Below are positions 20,950 to 29,411 of a stretch of 64,000 nucleotides of DNA, piece by piece. How positions within the stretch are numbered: the stretch's first letter is position 1; every line of letters begins with the position of its first letter. Made by a program: the position numbers and the translations under genes. Origin of the DNA: Klebsiella sp. WP3-W18-ESBL-02. Its GTDB lineage: Bacteria > Pseudomonadota > Gammaproteobacteria > Enterobacterales > Enterobacteriaceae. The stretch covers positions 4,030,001-4,094,000 of the forward strand of contig NZ_AP021972.1 in the NCBI RefSeq assembly GCF_014168815.1, given 5' to 3'. The notes beneath the pieces are model-generated. The model did no database searches and had not been told where the DNA came from. It saw only the letters and a program-made list of their open reading frames with translations.

Positions 20950-22182
20950 TTATCCTTTGCGGTTAGACCAGAAGTCGGCGTTTTGTTTGTTCAGGGAAGC
21001 GATGCTGGTCATGCCCATATTTGGACGTTGTGCATCGCCAGTGGTGGTGCGGGTGTTTCGCCCTTTGGCAATCTCTGACACGGCGTTAAACGCCATATCT
21101 ACCGATTGCTTGGGCAATTTGCGGATATCCACATCACCGACAACCTGGCGAACCAGTGTTTTGTCAGCGGCAGCCAGCACATCACGTTTGAACGCGGTCG
21201 GTTTCACCTTACGGCTCAGATCGATACCCGGCACGATAACCTCGGCACGATAGGCAGAGTCACCGGTAATCGTGGTTTCCTCTTCTTTGTCCTCGTCGTC
21301 GCCGGTCGGGTTTTTGTTATCATTTTCGCCAGGCTTATTGTCGTTATCGCCCGTCGCATTTCCTTCCAGCTTAGCCAGCAGGGCTTTGAGCAAGGTTTTG
21401 ATATCGTCCTCGCCGTCGCCGGTTGGCTCTCCGCCCATTTCCGGCTTTTTGTCCGGTAATGGTTGCTGCGGTGAAAGGTTAATGTTGAGGTTAACGCCGC
21501 TCGGAAGATCCCCTTCATCACCCGTTACAGCCGCTGGCGCAGAGTCCAGCAGTTCGTTCATGGTGTCAGCGTCACCCGTTTTGATGGCCGTGCGCATGCG
21601 GGTCCACCAGCTTTTCTTTTGATTTGCCATTGTGTCTCTGTCTCCAATTGCACAACGATTTCCGGCTCTGCCTTTAGGGACAAGAGCCACATGGTTTCCG
21701 GTAATATCGACCTGCTCGGCTTTACCTGGCTCGGTCTGCTCGTACTCCGCGTCATAGCCACACGACACTTCGCGCAGGCCATCTTCGATAAGCTGAATGG
21801 CGCTTTCGTCTTTGACGATAAGGTCAGCCAGCATCAAATCAGACTGATCACCTGTCCCGCGCCGCACGTTCTGAAGATGCCCGACCGCAAGCTCTTTCCA
21901 GTTCTCGGGGTTCACCAGCCGCACATTCCCGTTTTCATCTTCAGGATGCAGGATCGTGATGCTCATCCCTTCGAATGAGGCGAGCGTGGCCGGATGGAAT
22001 ACCTGCTCAGGAGAGCGCGTTACGACTATCTCGCCGAGTTTGTCGGGTTTGAGGTTTGGCAGATCGGCAGCGCCGTAGAGCTGCTTACCCGTTCGACCTA
22101 TCGGCACGTCTTTGCACAGCAGCGAGCCGTCAGCCAGCTGATAACGGGTTTCCCCCAGCCGGGTATTGAAAAAATATTTCAT
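20950..22182 (-). CDS. Phage prohead protease-scaffold, DUF2213 family
   Basis: 410 residues. The N-terminal domain (MKYFFNTRLGETRYQLADGS, GMSITILHP, REVSCGYDAEY, HVALVPKGRAG) is the DUF2213 protease domain. It is followed by an acidic, Asp/Asn/Lys-rich scaffold-like segment around residues 240-300 and a C-terminal part ending LNKQNADFWSNRKG. The last motif recurs in two island proteins. It should cleave itself and the capsid during head maturation. It is the last late gene before the island, and its end contains the ribosome site of the interrupted cement gene. Confidence 0.82.
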   Translation of the reverse strand: MKYFFNTRLGETRYQLADGSLLCKDVPIGRTGKQLYGAADLPNLKPDKLGEIVVTRSPEQVFHPATLASFEGMSITILHPEDENGNVRLVNPENWKELAVGHLQNVRRGTGDQSDLMLADLIVKDESAIQLIEDGLREVSCGYDAEYEQTEPGKAEQVDITGNHVALVPKGRAGNRCAIGDRDTMANQKKSWWTRMRTAIKTGDADTMNELLDSAPAAVTGDEGDLPSGVNLNINLSPQQPLPDKKPEMGGEPTGDGEDDIKTLLKALLAKLEGNATGDNDNKPGENDNKNPTGDDEDKEEETTITGDSAYRAEVIVPGIDLSRKVKPTAFKRDVLAAADKTLVRQVVGDVDIRKLPKQSVDMAFNAVSEIAKGRNTRTTTGDAQRPNMGMTSIASLNKQNADFWSNRKG

Positions 22183-22196
22183 GTTTTACCTGCGAT

Positions 22197-22970
22197 TCAG
22201 GCGAGATAAGAATGAGGATTGGGGAAGACGATTTCTTTGTAACAGCGGCAGTTCGGGAGCTCGCCAGCGTGACCGGTCATGCCGTCAAGCGTTGGAGGTC
22301 GGCCCCATTCGACAAATTTACCCTCCATCTCCCGATGAGAATGTCTGACGTCGCCATCTTCGGCTGTACGCCAGATATAACCATTTGAACCGATAGACAG
22401 CGCACGCGCCTGATCCAGCGCGCCGGTTGCGCGTCCAAGCTCGGTACGTGCGATAAGGTTCGCTCGCGAGCGTGACACGTCACCTGATGCCGCTATCTCT
22501 TTCGCGAATGGCTCAGCGCGTCCACCAGTCACAACGGCCTCGATGGCCTTGTTCTGAATGTCATACACCCGATCGGCGGCCTCAAGAGGTAGTGACTTGA
22601 TGTACTTAATTTGCTCGGCGACGATGGATTTCATCACCTGGCCTACCGGGGCGCGGTCGACCATATTGCACAGCTCTGCGCTGATGTTCCGGCTGTGCTG
22701 ACGCCACTGCTTTTCATTCTGGCGCGCAATGTCGGCGGTAAAGTTCTCAGCAACCTTCGTCGCCCAGGGGGTGATGATTTCGCTGTAGCGCTCCAGCGCA
22801 TCCATTATTTCGGTGACGCTATCGTTTGAACCATCGTAGCGACCATTTACGATATCCCCGACCGCCCGCGCTATCTGCCGTAGGCTCGTTCGATATCGGA
22901 TCTCCGCCTGTCGGCTCTGGCGGTTTGTCGCCAAGTTCGCCGATGCCTGGCGGAGCTTCGTCTTCGGCAT
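22197..22970 (-). CDS. Phage head morphogenesis protein, Mu gpF-like
   Basis: 257 residues. The C-terminal half carries the MuF pattern: RANLIARTELGRATGALDQA, DGDVRHSHREMEGKFVEWGR, then the conserved LPNCRCYKEIVF. MuF-type minor head proteins sit inside the capsid with the portal. The gene overlaps the portal end by about 150 bases in a different frame, which is common in this gene pair. Alternative internal starts are possible. Confidence 0.82.
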   Translation of the reverse strand: MPKTKLRQASANLATNRQSRQAEIRYRTSLRQIARAVGDIVNGRYDGSNDSVTEIMDALERYSEIITPWATKVAENFTADIARQNEKQWRQHSRNISAELCNMVDRAPVGQVMKSIVAEQIKYIKSLPLEAADRVYDIQNKAIEAVVTGGRAEPFAKEIAASGDVSRSRANLIARTELGRATGALDQARALSIGSNGYIWRTAEDGDVRHSHREMEGKFVEWGRPPTLDGMTGHAGELPNCRCYKEIVFPNPHSYLA

Positions 22971-24288
22971 TCTCGATATCCTCGTCGGTAATGGATGCCC
23001 CGATACCGGTGACGTCAGAGTTTTCGCGCAGGTCGGTCATTGCCGCCTTACGCGTCATCAATCCGTCGCCCAGCGCGGTGCTGATCGCGGTGGTGGTGTT
23101 TACGGCCACCGTTGAGCGGTCAACGTCAGACATTTGCCATAGCGGGTTAAACTCAAACGTGAAATCGTCCGGCAGCGGCTTACCGAGTTCCGAGCGGTGC
23201 ATAATGTCCAGTATCCGGCGCATCGGCAGCCGTAAGCGGCGCTCCTGCAATGAGCTCACCCGGTCGTAATAGTTGGCGAGGTCAGCGTCACCAGTAGAGA
23301 AGCCTTTCGGGGACTGACCGAACAGGCGTACCAGCGGGATGCCGACGGCACCGCTGATCTGCTCAGCGAACTGCGAAAGAATGTCATCCAGACCACTGAA
23401 GCTGTACTGGTGGGTTTCGAACTTATCCCGCGAGTCCATGAGCGTCATGCCTTCATTGCTCTGGAACTGGCGGATCAGGTCGATGTTCTTCAGCAGCGCC
23501 TCGAACGCCGGGCCGCCAAGCGCTATAAGCTCGCGCAGCTTCTCCACGCTGTAGGTGCGCAGATGCGCTTTATAGACCAGCTGCGCCGCGCCGACAGTGG
23601 CGCTGTCGAACGCAGTAAGCCGATCCCAGATACGCTCTACAACCGACATTCCCCATTCGTTTTCGGTCATCTTCTGCTGGAATGGCAGCGTCACCCCATC
23701 GAAGCGAATCAGGCGGCTGTGATGGATGCGCCAGGCCGGGATGCCCGTTGCAGTTGTCACCACGTCGTAAAACTCAGGTTTGCCGAGATCCGGCCCCATC
23801 TCTTTAATGCGGCGGGTCAGCACCGGGTTAATCATCCAGCGGTCGAGCGGGAGAATGCCCTTAAACTTGCCTTCTCCAATAGTTTCGAGCCGCAGCGGGG
23901 TCATTGGTGCCTGCCCCTCAATCATGATGAAGCCAACCGCGCCGCCATAGAGACGCGACCATTTCAGCACGTCGTTCAGCGCATCCCAGACCTGCAACTC
24001 ATCCAGCTGCGCTTCGAGGGTGCCACGGTCTTTGGCGTCAATCTCCGAAGTGATGCGAATGCCTTTCCGGGTCATATCGTCCGGGATAGCGTCGACCGCT
24101 TCGCCGATAACCCACGATCCGCGATATGACCATTCCACCAGCATGCGGTTGCGGCTGGTGAAGTTCGCCCGGTAGGTCGATGCTGAGTGCTGGTTAGGCG
24201 TCTGCATCCCCACGCGGGCGACAAAGTTTTCATAGCCATCAGCGGTGGCCTGCGCCGTTCGCTGAGAGGCTTGCTTGTTTCGTGCCAT
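22819..24288 (-). CDS. Phage portal protein, DUF1073 family
   Basis: 489 residues with typical portal features: NRMLVEWSYRGSWVIGEAVD near residue 50, the Y-G-G-A-V segment, PLDRWMINPVLTRRIKEMG, and the LFGQSPKGFSTGDADLANYYD motif near residue 325. Portals form the DNA entry ring and motor docking site. Some databases label this domain anti-CBASS Acb1-like because of a domain fused in certain relatives; I see only the portal part. It overlaps the terL stop by one base. Confidence 0.87.
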   Translation of the reverse strand: MARNKQASQRTAQATADGYENFVARVGMQTPNQHSASTYRANFTSRNRMLVEWSYRGSWVIGEAVDAIPDDMTRKGIRITSEIDAKDRGTLEAQLDELQVWDALNDVLKWSRLYGGAVGFIMIEGQAPMTPLRLETIGEGKFKGILPLDRWMINPVLTRRIKEMGPDLGKPEFYDVVTTATGIPAWRIHHSRLIRFDGVTLPFQQKMTENEWGMSVVERIWDRLTAFDSATVGAAQLVYKAHLRTYSVEKLRELIALGGPAFEALLKNIDLIRQFQSNEGMTLMDSRDKFETHQYSFSGLDDILSQFAEQISGAVGIPLVRLFGQSPKGFSTGDADLANYYDRVSSLQERRLRLPMRRILDIMHRSELGKPLPDDFTFEFNPLWQMSDVDRSTVAVNTTTAISTALGDGLMTRKAAMTDLRENSDVTGIGASITDEDIENAEDEAPPGIGELGDKPPEPTGGDPISNEPTADSAGGRGYRKWSLRWFKR

Positions 24289-25916
24289 CAGGCCTGTCTC
24301 CCTAGCAGCTCCCAGATGTTCAGGGCTGAATTCATTGGCGCGTAGCTGATCATCACCGAGTCGGCGAGGTTCGGCGACTTGGTGCCGTCAGGCTGTTTAT
24401 CAACAACGATTTTCCCCACACCGTTAATGGAATAGGTCGGTTGCGACAGCTCGATGATGAGTTTGTCTTTGCTCGCCATGGCGCTGCTGATTGAGATAAT
24501 TTCGTCCGGGTTGTAGGCCATTCCCTCAACCACGGCGCGATAGGTGTTCTGGAAAAGCTTGCGTAATTGCCACCAGCTCTGGGCCTTGGCGTTAGCAAAG
24601 AAGTCCTTGTTCAGGCGGGCGGCCTGTCCGTTGTCGCCGCGCACCGCTTCGTCGTCCGGATCAAACACCGCGCCGCTACCGCGAAACGGTGTGGCGAGTA
24701 TTGACGGTCGGCGCGCAGCGTTGCGCAGTTCGTTGATAGCGCGCGCATCGCCGCGAACGCCGGCGCCCAGACCGTCCTCGTCGAAGCGAAACTCTTCGAG
24801 GTTGTCCTGTTCGCAAAAGCCGAAGACCTTCTCAACGGACTGGTAAATGTCGCTTCCCACGCCGGACCATTCCCGCACGTTCTCCAGGAGGAAGCCGTGA
24901 CGGGTCGAAAAGGCGTTTTTGTCCCGGCCTTCGTCGGCGACGTCCATCGCGCCCAGTCGTTTGCCCGTTGGCTGGATGCCCAGCTTGATATGCGCGTCGA
25001 CGGCAGCCTGTACCCAGTCGGACGGGATCAGGACGCCTTCCGCAGATGCGCTGTAGTTCAGGTCAAGTTCCTGCGCCACCACCACCGGATTGTCGATTTT
25101 CTCGCATTCCCTGCGATACCACTCTTCATCCTTGCGCGGGTCATTTCGCCAGTGGAATGTGAATACCGGTATCTTCCCGCCGTGACGCTTCTGCGCGAAC
25201 GGGTTCGCCATGCCGTTAACCGAGCTCAGGTCGATACGGCAGCGGGTGGTTTGCGACAGCGCCGCGTCAATCAGCAGAGGACGCTGGAGGAATGCAGCCT
25301 CATCCACCAGGTAGAGGGTGGTACGGTCACCACGACCGATATTGTCGCCAGCCTCGCCTTTGATGACCGCGCCAGTATCGGGAAACTCAACGCGCATGTA
25401 CGGCGCGTGCTTCTTCTCGTCCCACGAACCGCGAAACTCGACGGGCAGCGTTTCCACGAACTTGCGCGCCTTCCAGAACAGCGCCTTCGGGTCTCCGGTG
25501 CTGTCGACGTATTCCTCTTTACGGGAGCCGAAGCCGATGACCATTTCTTTGTTGAAGAGGCAGAGCGAGCAAGCCAGCCCGATCGCCGTCCAGCTGAGCC
25601 CCATTTCGCGACTCTTTTCGGTGATGCCGTTCTCCAGCCGTTCGCGCCGCTCCATGATCCAGTGAATCCATTCTTCCTGTTTCGGGAACAGCAGAAAAGG
25701 GATGGTGACCGGCAGGCCATAATCGATGTTACGCGGGTCAGTCGTCATACCCCAGTCGATGATGAACTGTGCCGGGTTGGTGCGGTAAAACTGCTTTAGC
25801 GCTGGCAGCATTTCAGGGTTCTGGCGAATGCGCTGTAAGCGATCCATCCGCCATTCAAAAACCATCTGGTAATCAGGGTTTCTGAAATCGAATTCAAACG
25901 GGAGAGGCATGATCAC
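24288..25916 (-). CDS. Phage terminase large subunit
   Basis: About 540 residues (GTG at 25916 or ATG at 25910 as start). The ATPase part shows K-S-R-E-M-G-L-S-W as Walker A-like motif and TLYLVDEAAFL as Walker B. The nuclease part begins with MDVADEGRDKNAFSTRHG and includes the RFDEDGLGAGVRGDARA segment. It pumps and cuts phage DNA. This is the motor that both small terminases in the window, the phage's and the island's, should contact. It overlaps the terS stop. Confidence 0.92.
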   Translation of the reverse strand: MIMPLPFEFDFRNPDYQMVFEWRMDRLQRIRQNPEMLPALKQFYRTNPAQFIIDWGMTTDPRNIDYGLPVTIPFLLFPKQEEWIHWIMERRERLENGITEKSREMGLSWTAIGLACSLCLFNKEMVIGFGSRKEEYVDSTGDPKALFWKARKFVETLPVEFRGSWDEKKHAPYMRVEFPDTGAVIKGEAGDNIGRGDRTTLYLVDEAAFLQRPLLIDAALSQTTRCRIDLSSVNGMANPFAQKRHGGKIPVFTFHWRNDPRKDEEWYRRECEKIDNPVVVAQELDLNYSASAEGVLIPSDWVQAAVDAHIKLGIQPTGKRLGAMDVADEGRDKNAFSTRHGFLLENVREWSGVGSDIYQSVEKVFGFCEQDNLEEFRFDEDGLGAGVRGDARAINELRNAARRPSILATPFRGSGAVFDPDDEAVRGDNGQAARLNKDFFANAKAQSWWQLRKLFQNTYRAVVEGMAYNPDEIISISSAMASKDKLIIELSQPTYSINGVGKIVVDKQPDGTKSPNLADSVMISYAPMNSALNIWELLGRQA

Positions 25917-26386
25917 CCCATCATCTTGCGGTAAATCTCTGCGGCCTGATCTGCGGTGAGGTTGGTCGTCTCGGTCTTGATCGGGCCGCCATCCTTGCCA
26001 GTGCTTTCAACCTTCAGCTTATTGGTGTAAGCGTCGCCAACCTCTTTCGCGGCCTGTTCAATCAGCTGCGCCGTCAGGGAGAAGTTTTTCATCCCCTCGG
26101 TTTTGGTTGCCATGCGGTCAAGCACGCGGAGGCGATAGGATTTGTTCGCGATCGGAATGTCGCTGGTTTCGGTCAGGAACCGTTCGCGCGTCGCGTGGAA
26201 CATCTCGATCCACTTTTTGGCGAGCGTCTTACCGCTGGCCTTCGTGGGGTCGTGAGATTCAGCCTGCTGGCGGGTAATCTTGATCCCGAATTCTTTTTGG
26301 ACAGCCTCGACCACCTGCGATGGCGTGTCATAGCACGCAAGCGACTGAATGATGAAGGCTTTCACATCAGGTTTTAATGCAGCCAT
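25913..26386 (-). CDS. Prophage terminase small subunit (DUF2280)
   Basis: 157 residues, MAALKPDVKAFIIQSLACYD at the start and a C-terminal half nearly the same as in the island copy at 8,143-8,616. It marks the phage packaging site and hands DNA to the large subunit. DNA encoding the C-terminal halves of the two genes is also very similar (around 25,985-26,075 and 8,215-8,310), pointing to shared descent or recombination. First gene of the phage packaging operon. Confidence 0.9.
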   Translation of the reverse strand: MAALKPDVKAFIIQSLACYDTPSQVVEAVQKEFGIKITRQQAESHDPTKASGKTLAKKWIEMFHATRERFLTETSDIPIANKSYRLRVLDRMATKTEGMKNFSLTAQLIEQAAKEVGDAYTNKLKVESTGKDGGPIKTETTNLTADQAAEIYRKMMG

Positions 26387-26417
26387 AAATCACCATTCGT
26401 CTTATACAGTCCAGTAT

Positions 26418-27038
26418 TTAAGCCAGTCGCAGCATGCACGTCCCGCACGCTCTGGCAATATCGAGATGAGCAACCTCCGCTGGCTGATTCGCCGCATCAA
26501 TCATTTCCTGCACGTCCCGGCTTGCACCGTAACGGCGAACCACGCCCACAAACTCTTCCACGTCATGGCCGCGCAGCTTCAGCTTTGGCTGCCCTTCCTG
26601 CGTGAACTTCGGCGCGCCAAATTCATCTGTCGCCTGGCAGATGTGATAAAGCTCGTGCTCTATCAGCGCACAGAATTCCAGATCGGAACATTGCGAGCAG
26701 TAATCAGCGGCCAGCGTGATGATGAACTGCGGCACCCTGCCGAACCATTCATACATCTGCTGCTCCATCCGCGCTTTCTGCCAGCCTCCAGCCCGCATGG
26801 CCACTTCTTCCGCCTGCCCCAGCACGGAACGCCCTTTCTTCTCGAAAGCGTTAGACGCCCAGAGAAAGCACAGATCCGCTTCAAGCAAATGCTGGTGGTC
26901 ATGGTTGTAGAGGTCACCCTCATCGCTCAGGATGTGCTGATTCAGCCACTCGCCAACGTCATTAGCGGGCATAATGCTGATGTACGGCTTCGGGTCAGGT
27001 GGCATCGTAAAATGCGCTGGTGGGTGTGGTCTGTTCAT
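26418..27038 (-). CDS. Putative phage metallopeptidase
   Basis: About 206 residues from the ATG at 27038 (MNRPHPPAHFTMPPDPKPYI). It contains E-H-E-L-Y-H-I-C-Q, a zinc-metalloprotease H-E-x-x-H motif, and several cysteines (CSQCSDLEFC). This matches a family annotated as putative phage metallopeptidase that often lies just before terS. Substrate unknown. The neighbouring terS follows after 31 bp. Confidence 0.72.
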   Translation of the reverse strand: MNRPHPPAHFTMPPDPKPYISIMPANDVGEWLNQHILSDEGDLYNHDHQHLLEADLCFLWASNAFEKKGRSVLGQAEEVAMRAGGWQKARMEQQMYEWFGRVPQFIITLAADYCSQCSDLEFCALIEHELYHICQATDEFGAPKFTQEGQPKLKLRGHDVEEFVGVVRRYGASRDVQEMIDAANQPAEVAHLDIARACGTCMLRLA

Positions 27039-27098
27039 GAATAATTCCAGTGCTCCATTATCGAAGCCCCTCAATGAAGGGCTTCTGTAATGCCGCGA

Positions 27099-27617
27099 TC
27101 AGCCAATAAGTAATTCCGGCTGCGTTACCTGCATGATGTGCTCATGTTCGAGCTCCAGGACGCGCTTCTCTTTCTTCCGCTCGTTCATCAAACGGCTTCC
27201 GATCGTGCCTTTCAGCTTTGAGCGCGTTTCTTTGATGGCGTAGCGATGCTGCAATTCTTCACCCATCGCCATGCGCCGGTTTAGCTGCTCGGCCATCCAG
27301 TTGAAGGCATTGATGTAACACTCCTTCACTGCGGCAGCTGTTTTGCCAGTGAATCCCATCACTAGCATCATGCATCCGTCGCGGGTGATGTTATACATAG
27401 GCTGAACATCGCCATTTTTATCAATGAAATCAATGGGCGCAAAATTGCGCTGGGTGAAGTCATCGGAGCATTTCAGGTTACGTATGGCACGCAAAACGTC
27501 TTTGTGTCGCTTGCCAAAGTAATCCGCCACCTTGAGTGATGTGGTGATTATCTTGTTGTCGAGGGTCGTGACCATTTCGCGGAAGTCGAAGGCCGGAATA
27601 ACTGACGGATTATTCAT
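27099..27617 (-). CDS. rha: Rha-family phage regulatory protein
   Basis: About 172 residues from the ATG at 27617. The Rha domain is clear: NKIITTSLKVADYFGKRHKDVLRAI, then NITRDGCMMLVMGFTGKTAA. In P22-like phages Rha interferes with infection of hosts lacking IHF. The C-terminal part is basic and helical. It stands alone between the lysis genes and the metallopeptidase gene. Confidence 0.82.
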   Translation of the reverse strand: MNNPSVIPAFDFREMVTTLDNKIITTSLKVADYFGKRHKDVLRAIRNLKCSDDFTQRNFAPIDFIDKNGDVQPMYNITRDGCMMLVMGFTGKTAAAVKECYINAFNWMAEQLNRRMAMGEELQHRYAIKETRSKLKGTIGSRLMNERKKEKRVLELEHEHIMQVTQPELLIG

Positions 27618-27760
27618 AGCGTCTTTACCTTTTAGAAAGTGAGCCTGTCTCACAGAAAAGCCGCCCGAGAGAGGTCGCCACCTATAACGGCATTTCTCAG
27701 GCTCGCTTACTGAAAGGCTCTCGTTAATATGCGCGTGAGATGCGCGTTTACTGCGGACAT

Positions 27761-27784
27761 AAAAAAGCCCCGCATCGCGAGGCT
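27761..27784 (-). terminator. Terminator after the lysis cassette
   Basis: On the minus strand GAGCCTCGCGATGCGGGGC is followed by T-T-T-T-T-T. It lies 32 bp after the Rz stop; late genes beyond it would need antitermination. Confidence 0.8.
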
Positions 27785-27815
27785 CATTAAATTGACTTTG
27801 TGATTTGCAAAAAAA

Positions 27816-28283
27816 TTATTTCAGGCATTGCGTCCTGATGTATTCCTGCAGGTAGTTAACCTGCGCGGTTATCCTGTCGATTCCACTTCGGAGACGGTAA
27901 TAATTGAGTTCAGCATCTGCTGTAAGTCTTGGGCTTTCTCCATCGCCCATGCTGCTGGCTCCGGTCGTTGACTTTGCACAGGTGGCGGCGACTTGCAGCC
28001 GCTTACGGCCAGCAATGACATCGCTATGCAGACGCTCAATGGTTTCTTTCGCATCAGCCAGTTCTCCGGTGTATTTGGCATCCAGTGCAGCGACATCACG
28101 CTGGCGGGTCTGCATGTCTTTAATGGTGGCGGTCGCCAGGAGGAGTTTCTCAGTGGCCTTATCGCGCTGGTCTCTGTAAGTGATGGCGTTGTCGCGGTAG
28201 TGGTTCACGAAGAAAGCCAGTGCGCCGATTAACGCCAGCACCAGCAACTGCAGCCAGTAACGCTTAACCAGTGCGCTAATCAT
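27816..28283 (-). CDS. Rz: Spanin inner membrane subunit Rz
   Basis: 155 residues with one N-terminal membrane segment (WLQLLVLALIGALAFFVNHY) and a long periplasmic coiled coil. Rz spans the periplasm with Rz1 and fuses the two membranes at lysis. It overlaps the lysozyme stop by four bases and contains rz1 in another frame. Confidence 0.88.
   Translation of the reverse strand: MISALVKRYWLQLLVLALIGALAFFVNHYRDNAITYRDQRDKATEKLLLATATIKDMQTRQRDVAALDAKYTGELADAKETIERLHSDVIAGRKRLQVAATCAKSTTGASSMGDGESPRLTADAELNYYRLRSGIDRITAQVNYLQEYIRTQCLK
27869..28054 (-). CDS. Rz1: Spanin outer membrane lipoprotein Rz1, nested in Rz
   Basis: 61 residues in a different frame within Rz. MRKKPLSVCIAMSLLAVSGC ends in the lipobox L-A-V-S-G-C, followed by the proline-rich SPPPVQSQRPEP expected of Rz1. 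A start at 28099 is possible but would place 15 extra residues before the signal. Confidence 0.85.
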   Translation of the reverse strand: MRKKPLSVCIAMSLLAVSGCKSPPPVQSQRPEPAAWAMEKAQDLQQMLNSIITVSEVESTG

Positions 28284-28729
28284 GACAGGAACAGAGCTCG
28301 CTCTGCCTCCCGCCGACGTGTCAGCCCATTCAGCACCTTCCCACCAGCTTTATTCCAGCGCAGGAACTCATCGGCTGCACCAGCGTAATCTCCGGCGTTG
28401 AGTTTTCGCAGGAGAGTCGATGTCGACAATGACCGCGCACCGAGGTTATACGTGAACGACACCAGGGCATCGAACTGGCCTTGTGTCAGCTTCACCCTGA
28501 CAACTTTCAGCACGTCATTCTCATAACCAACAAGCCCTGTTTTCAGAAGCCTGTCAGCGGTTTGCTGGTCGATAGTCATACCGCGCTTTACTGGCTTTCC
28601 GTCAACCGGATGGGTCCAGCCATAGCCGATGGTCCACGGCGCATCTCCCGTTCCGGGGTCGGGGTAAGCAGTCAGCCGACAACCTTCAAATTTTTTTATC
28701 AGAGCAATTCCGTCAGGACTGGTTTGCAT
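28280..28729 (-). CDS. Phage lysozyme (endolysin, GH24)
   Basis: 149 residues from the ATG at 28729, which has GGGAG six bases upstream and overlaps the holin end. The catalytic Glu is in KKFEGCRLTAYPD, followed by GDAPWTIGYGWT. The fold is T4/P21-like GH24, cutting the glycan strands of peptidoglycan. There is no clear N-terminal signal-anchor from this start, so it should need the holin for release. Confidence 0.9.
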   Translation of the reverse strand: MQTSPDGIALIKKFEGCRLTAYPDPGTGDAPWTIGYGWTHPVDGKPVKRGMTIDQQTADRLLKTGLVGYENDVLKVVRVKLTQGQFDALVSFTYNLGARSLSTSTLLRKLNAGDYAGAADEFLRWNKAGGKVLNGLTRRREAERALFLS

Positions 28730-29036
28730 CGTCAACTCCCGCATTTTTTGCTGCAAGTTTTTTAATCAGTTTGCCGATCGAATCGGTGCCGATGTATCCA
28801 ATAAAGACGCTGGCTATGTAGGCGAGGTTGCTGCTCAGGCCGATAAAGTCCAGAAGGTCACGAACGAACCAGGCAATCATCGCGCACATCAGCGCATCAA
28901 TTAGCGTTTTTGTTACCGCGCCGCCGTTATAGCGACCACGCAGATACGCCATGATAAAAGCCAGCATTGCACCAATACCCTGCTCCTTGGCGGCAAGTAG
29001 CGCAGCGATGAAATCTTGTTTGTATGGCATTTTCAT
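28713..29036 (-). CDS. Phage holin, lambda-type
   Basis: 107 residues from the ATG at 29036 (MKMPYKQDFIAALLAAKEQG), with GGAGGTGAGG upstream. Three hydrophobic segments are visible (IGAMLAFIMAYL, TLIDALMCAMIAWFV and LAYIASVFIGYIG). A second ATG two codons later would allow dual starts as in lambda S. It opens the inner membrane to release the lysozyme encoded next. Confidence 0.87.
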   Translation of the reverse strand: MKMPYKQDFIAALLAAKEQGIGAMLAFIMAYLRGRYNGGAVTKTLIDALMCAMIAWFVRDLLDFIGLSSNLAYIASVFIGYIGTDSIGKLIKKLAAKNAGVDDANQS

Positions 29037-29145
29037 AGTCCTCACCTCCGATTTTCCGGATGGTGCTGTGTGTGTTTGTAGGGGAAAGGCCGTCAGACTC
29101 TGATTGCTACATGGCATCTGAAAATGATATCTGCGGCCTGCAATA

Positions 29146-29169
29146 AAAAAGCCCACGGCGCGGTGGGCA
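29146..29169 (-). terminator. Terminator between phage tRNA-Asn and holin
   Basis: On the minus strand GCCCACCGCGCCGTGGGC is followed by a run of T. Transcription into the lysis genes must pass it, consistent with Q-type antitermination. Confidence 0.85.
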
Positions 29170-29218
29170 ATAGAGGGTAGTGCGTTGAGCTTTTGCTCTT
29201 ATGGTCCTGGTAGGTATT

Positions 29219-29293
29219 TGGCGGGACAGGAAGGATTCGAACCTTCGACCAATCGGTTAACAGCCGATCTCACAACCTCTGTGCTTCTGACCC
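29219..29293 (-). tRNA. Phage-encoded tRNA-Asn (GTT)
   Basis: The minus strand folds as a tRNA: acceptor GGGTCAG with CTGTCCC (one T-T mismatch), anticodon arm ATCGG-CTGTTAA-CCGAT with anticodon GTT, T arm GAAGG-TTCGAAT-CCTTC, discriminator G and an encoded CCA. The D stem is imperfect. It lies between two terminators, downstream of the Q-like gene, so it may be released from the late leader transcript. Confidence 0.8.
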
Positions 29294-29300
29294 TGAATGC

Positions 29301-29329
29301 AAAAAGCCCCTGCATTTCTGCAAGGGCTT
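29301..29329 (-). terminator. Terminator between the Q-like gene and tRNA-Asn
   Basis: On the minus strand AAGCCCTTGCAGAAATGCAGGGGCTTTTTGC forms a strong hairpin (shown split: AAGCCCTTGCAG and CTGCAGGGGCTT-like arms) with a T run. It lies about 85 bp after the DUF1133 gene. Confidence 0.75.
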
Positions 29330-29411
29330 AAATGTGGTTCACACCGCTCCGCGCAAGGCATCTCCGCTGGTGGGTAAGCTCTTTCGCCTTTGACGTCCGA
29401 GCATATCTGAA

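Noticed and set aside
22819..24288. Anti-CBASS (Acb1) function for the DUF1073 protein
   Set aside because: That label stems from a domain fused in some relatives. The sequence here has portal motifs and sits between terL and MuF; I see no phosphodiesterase H-x-T motifs.
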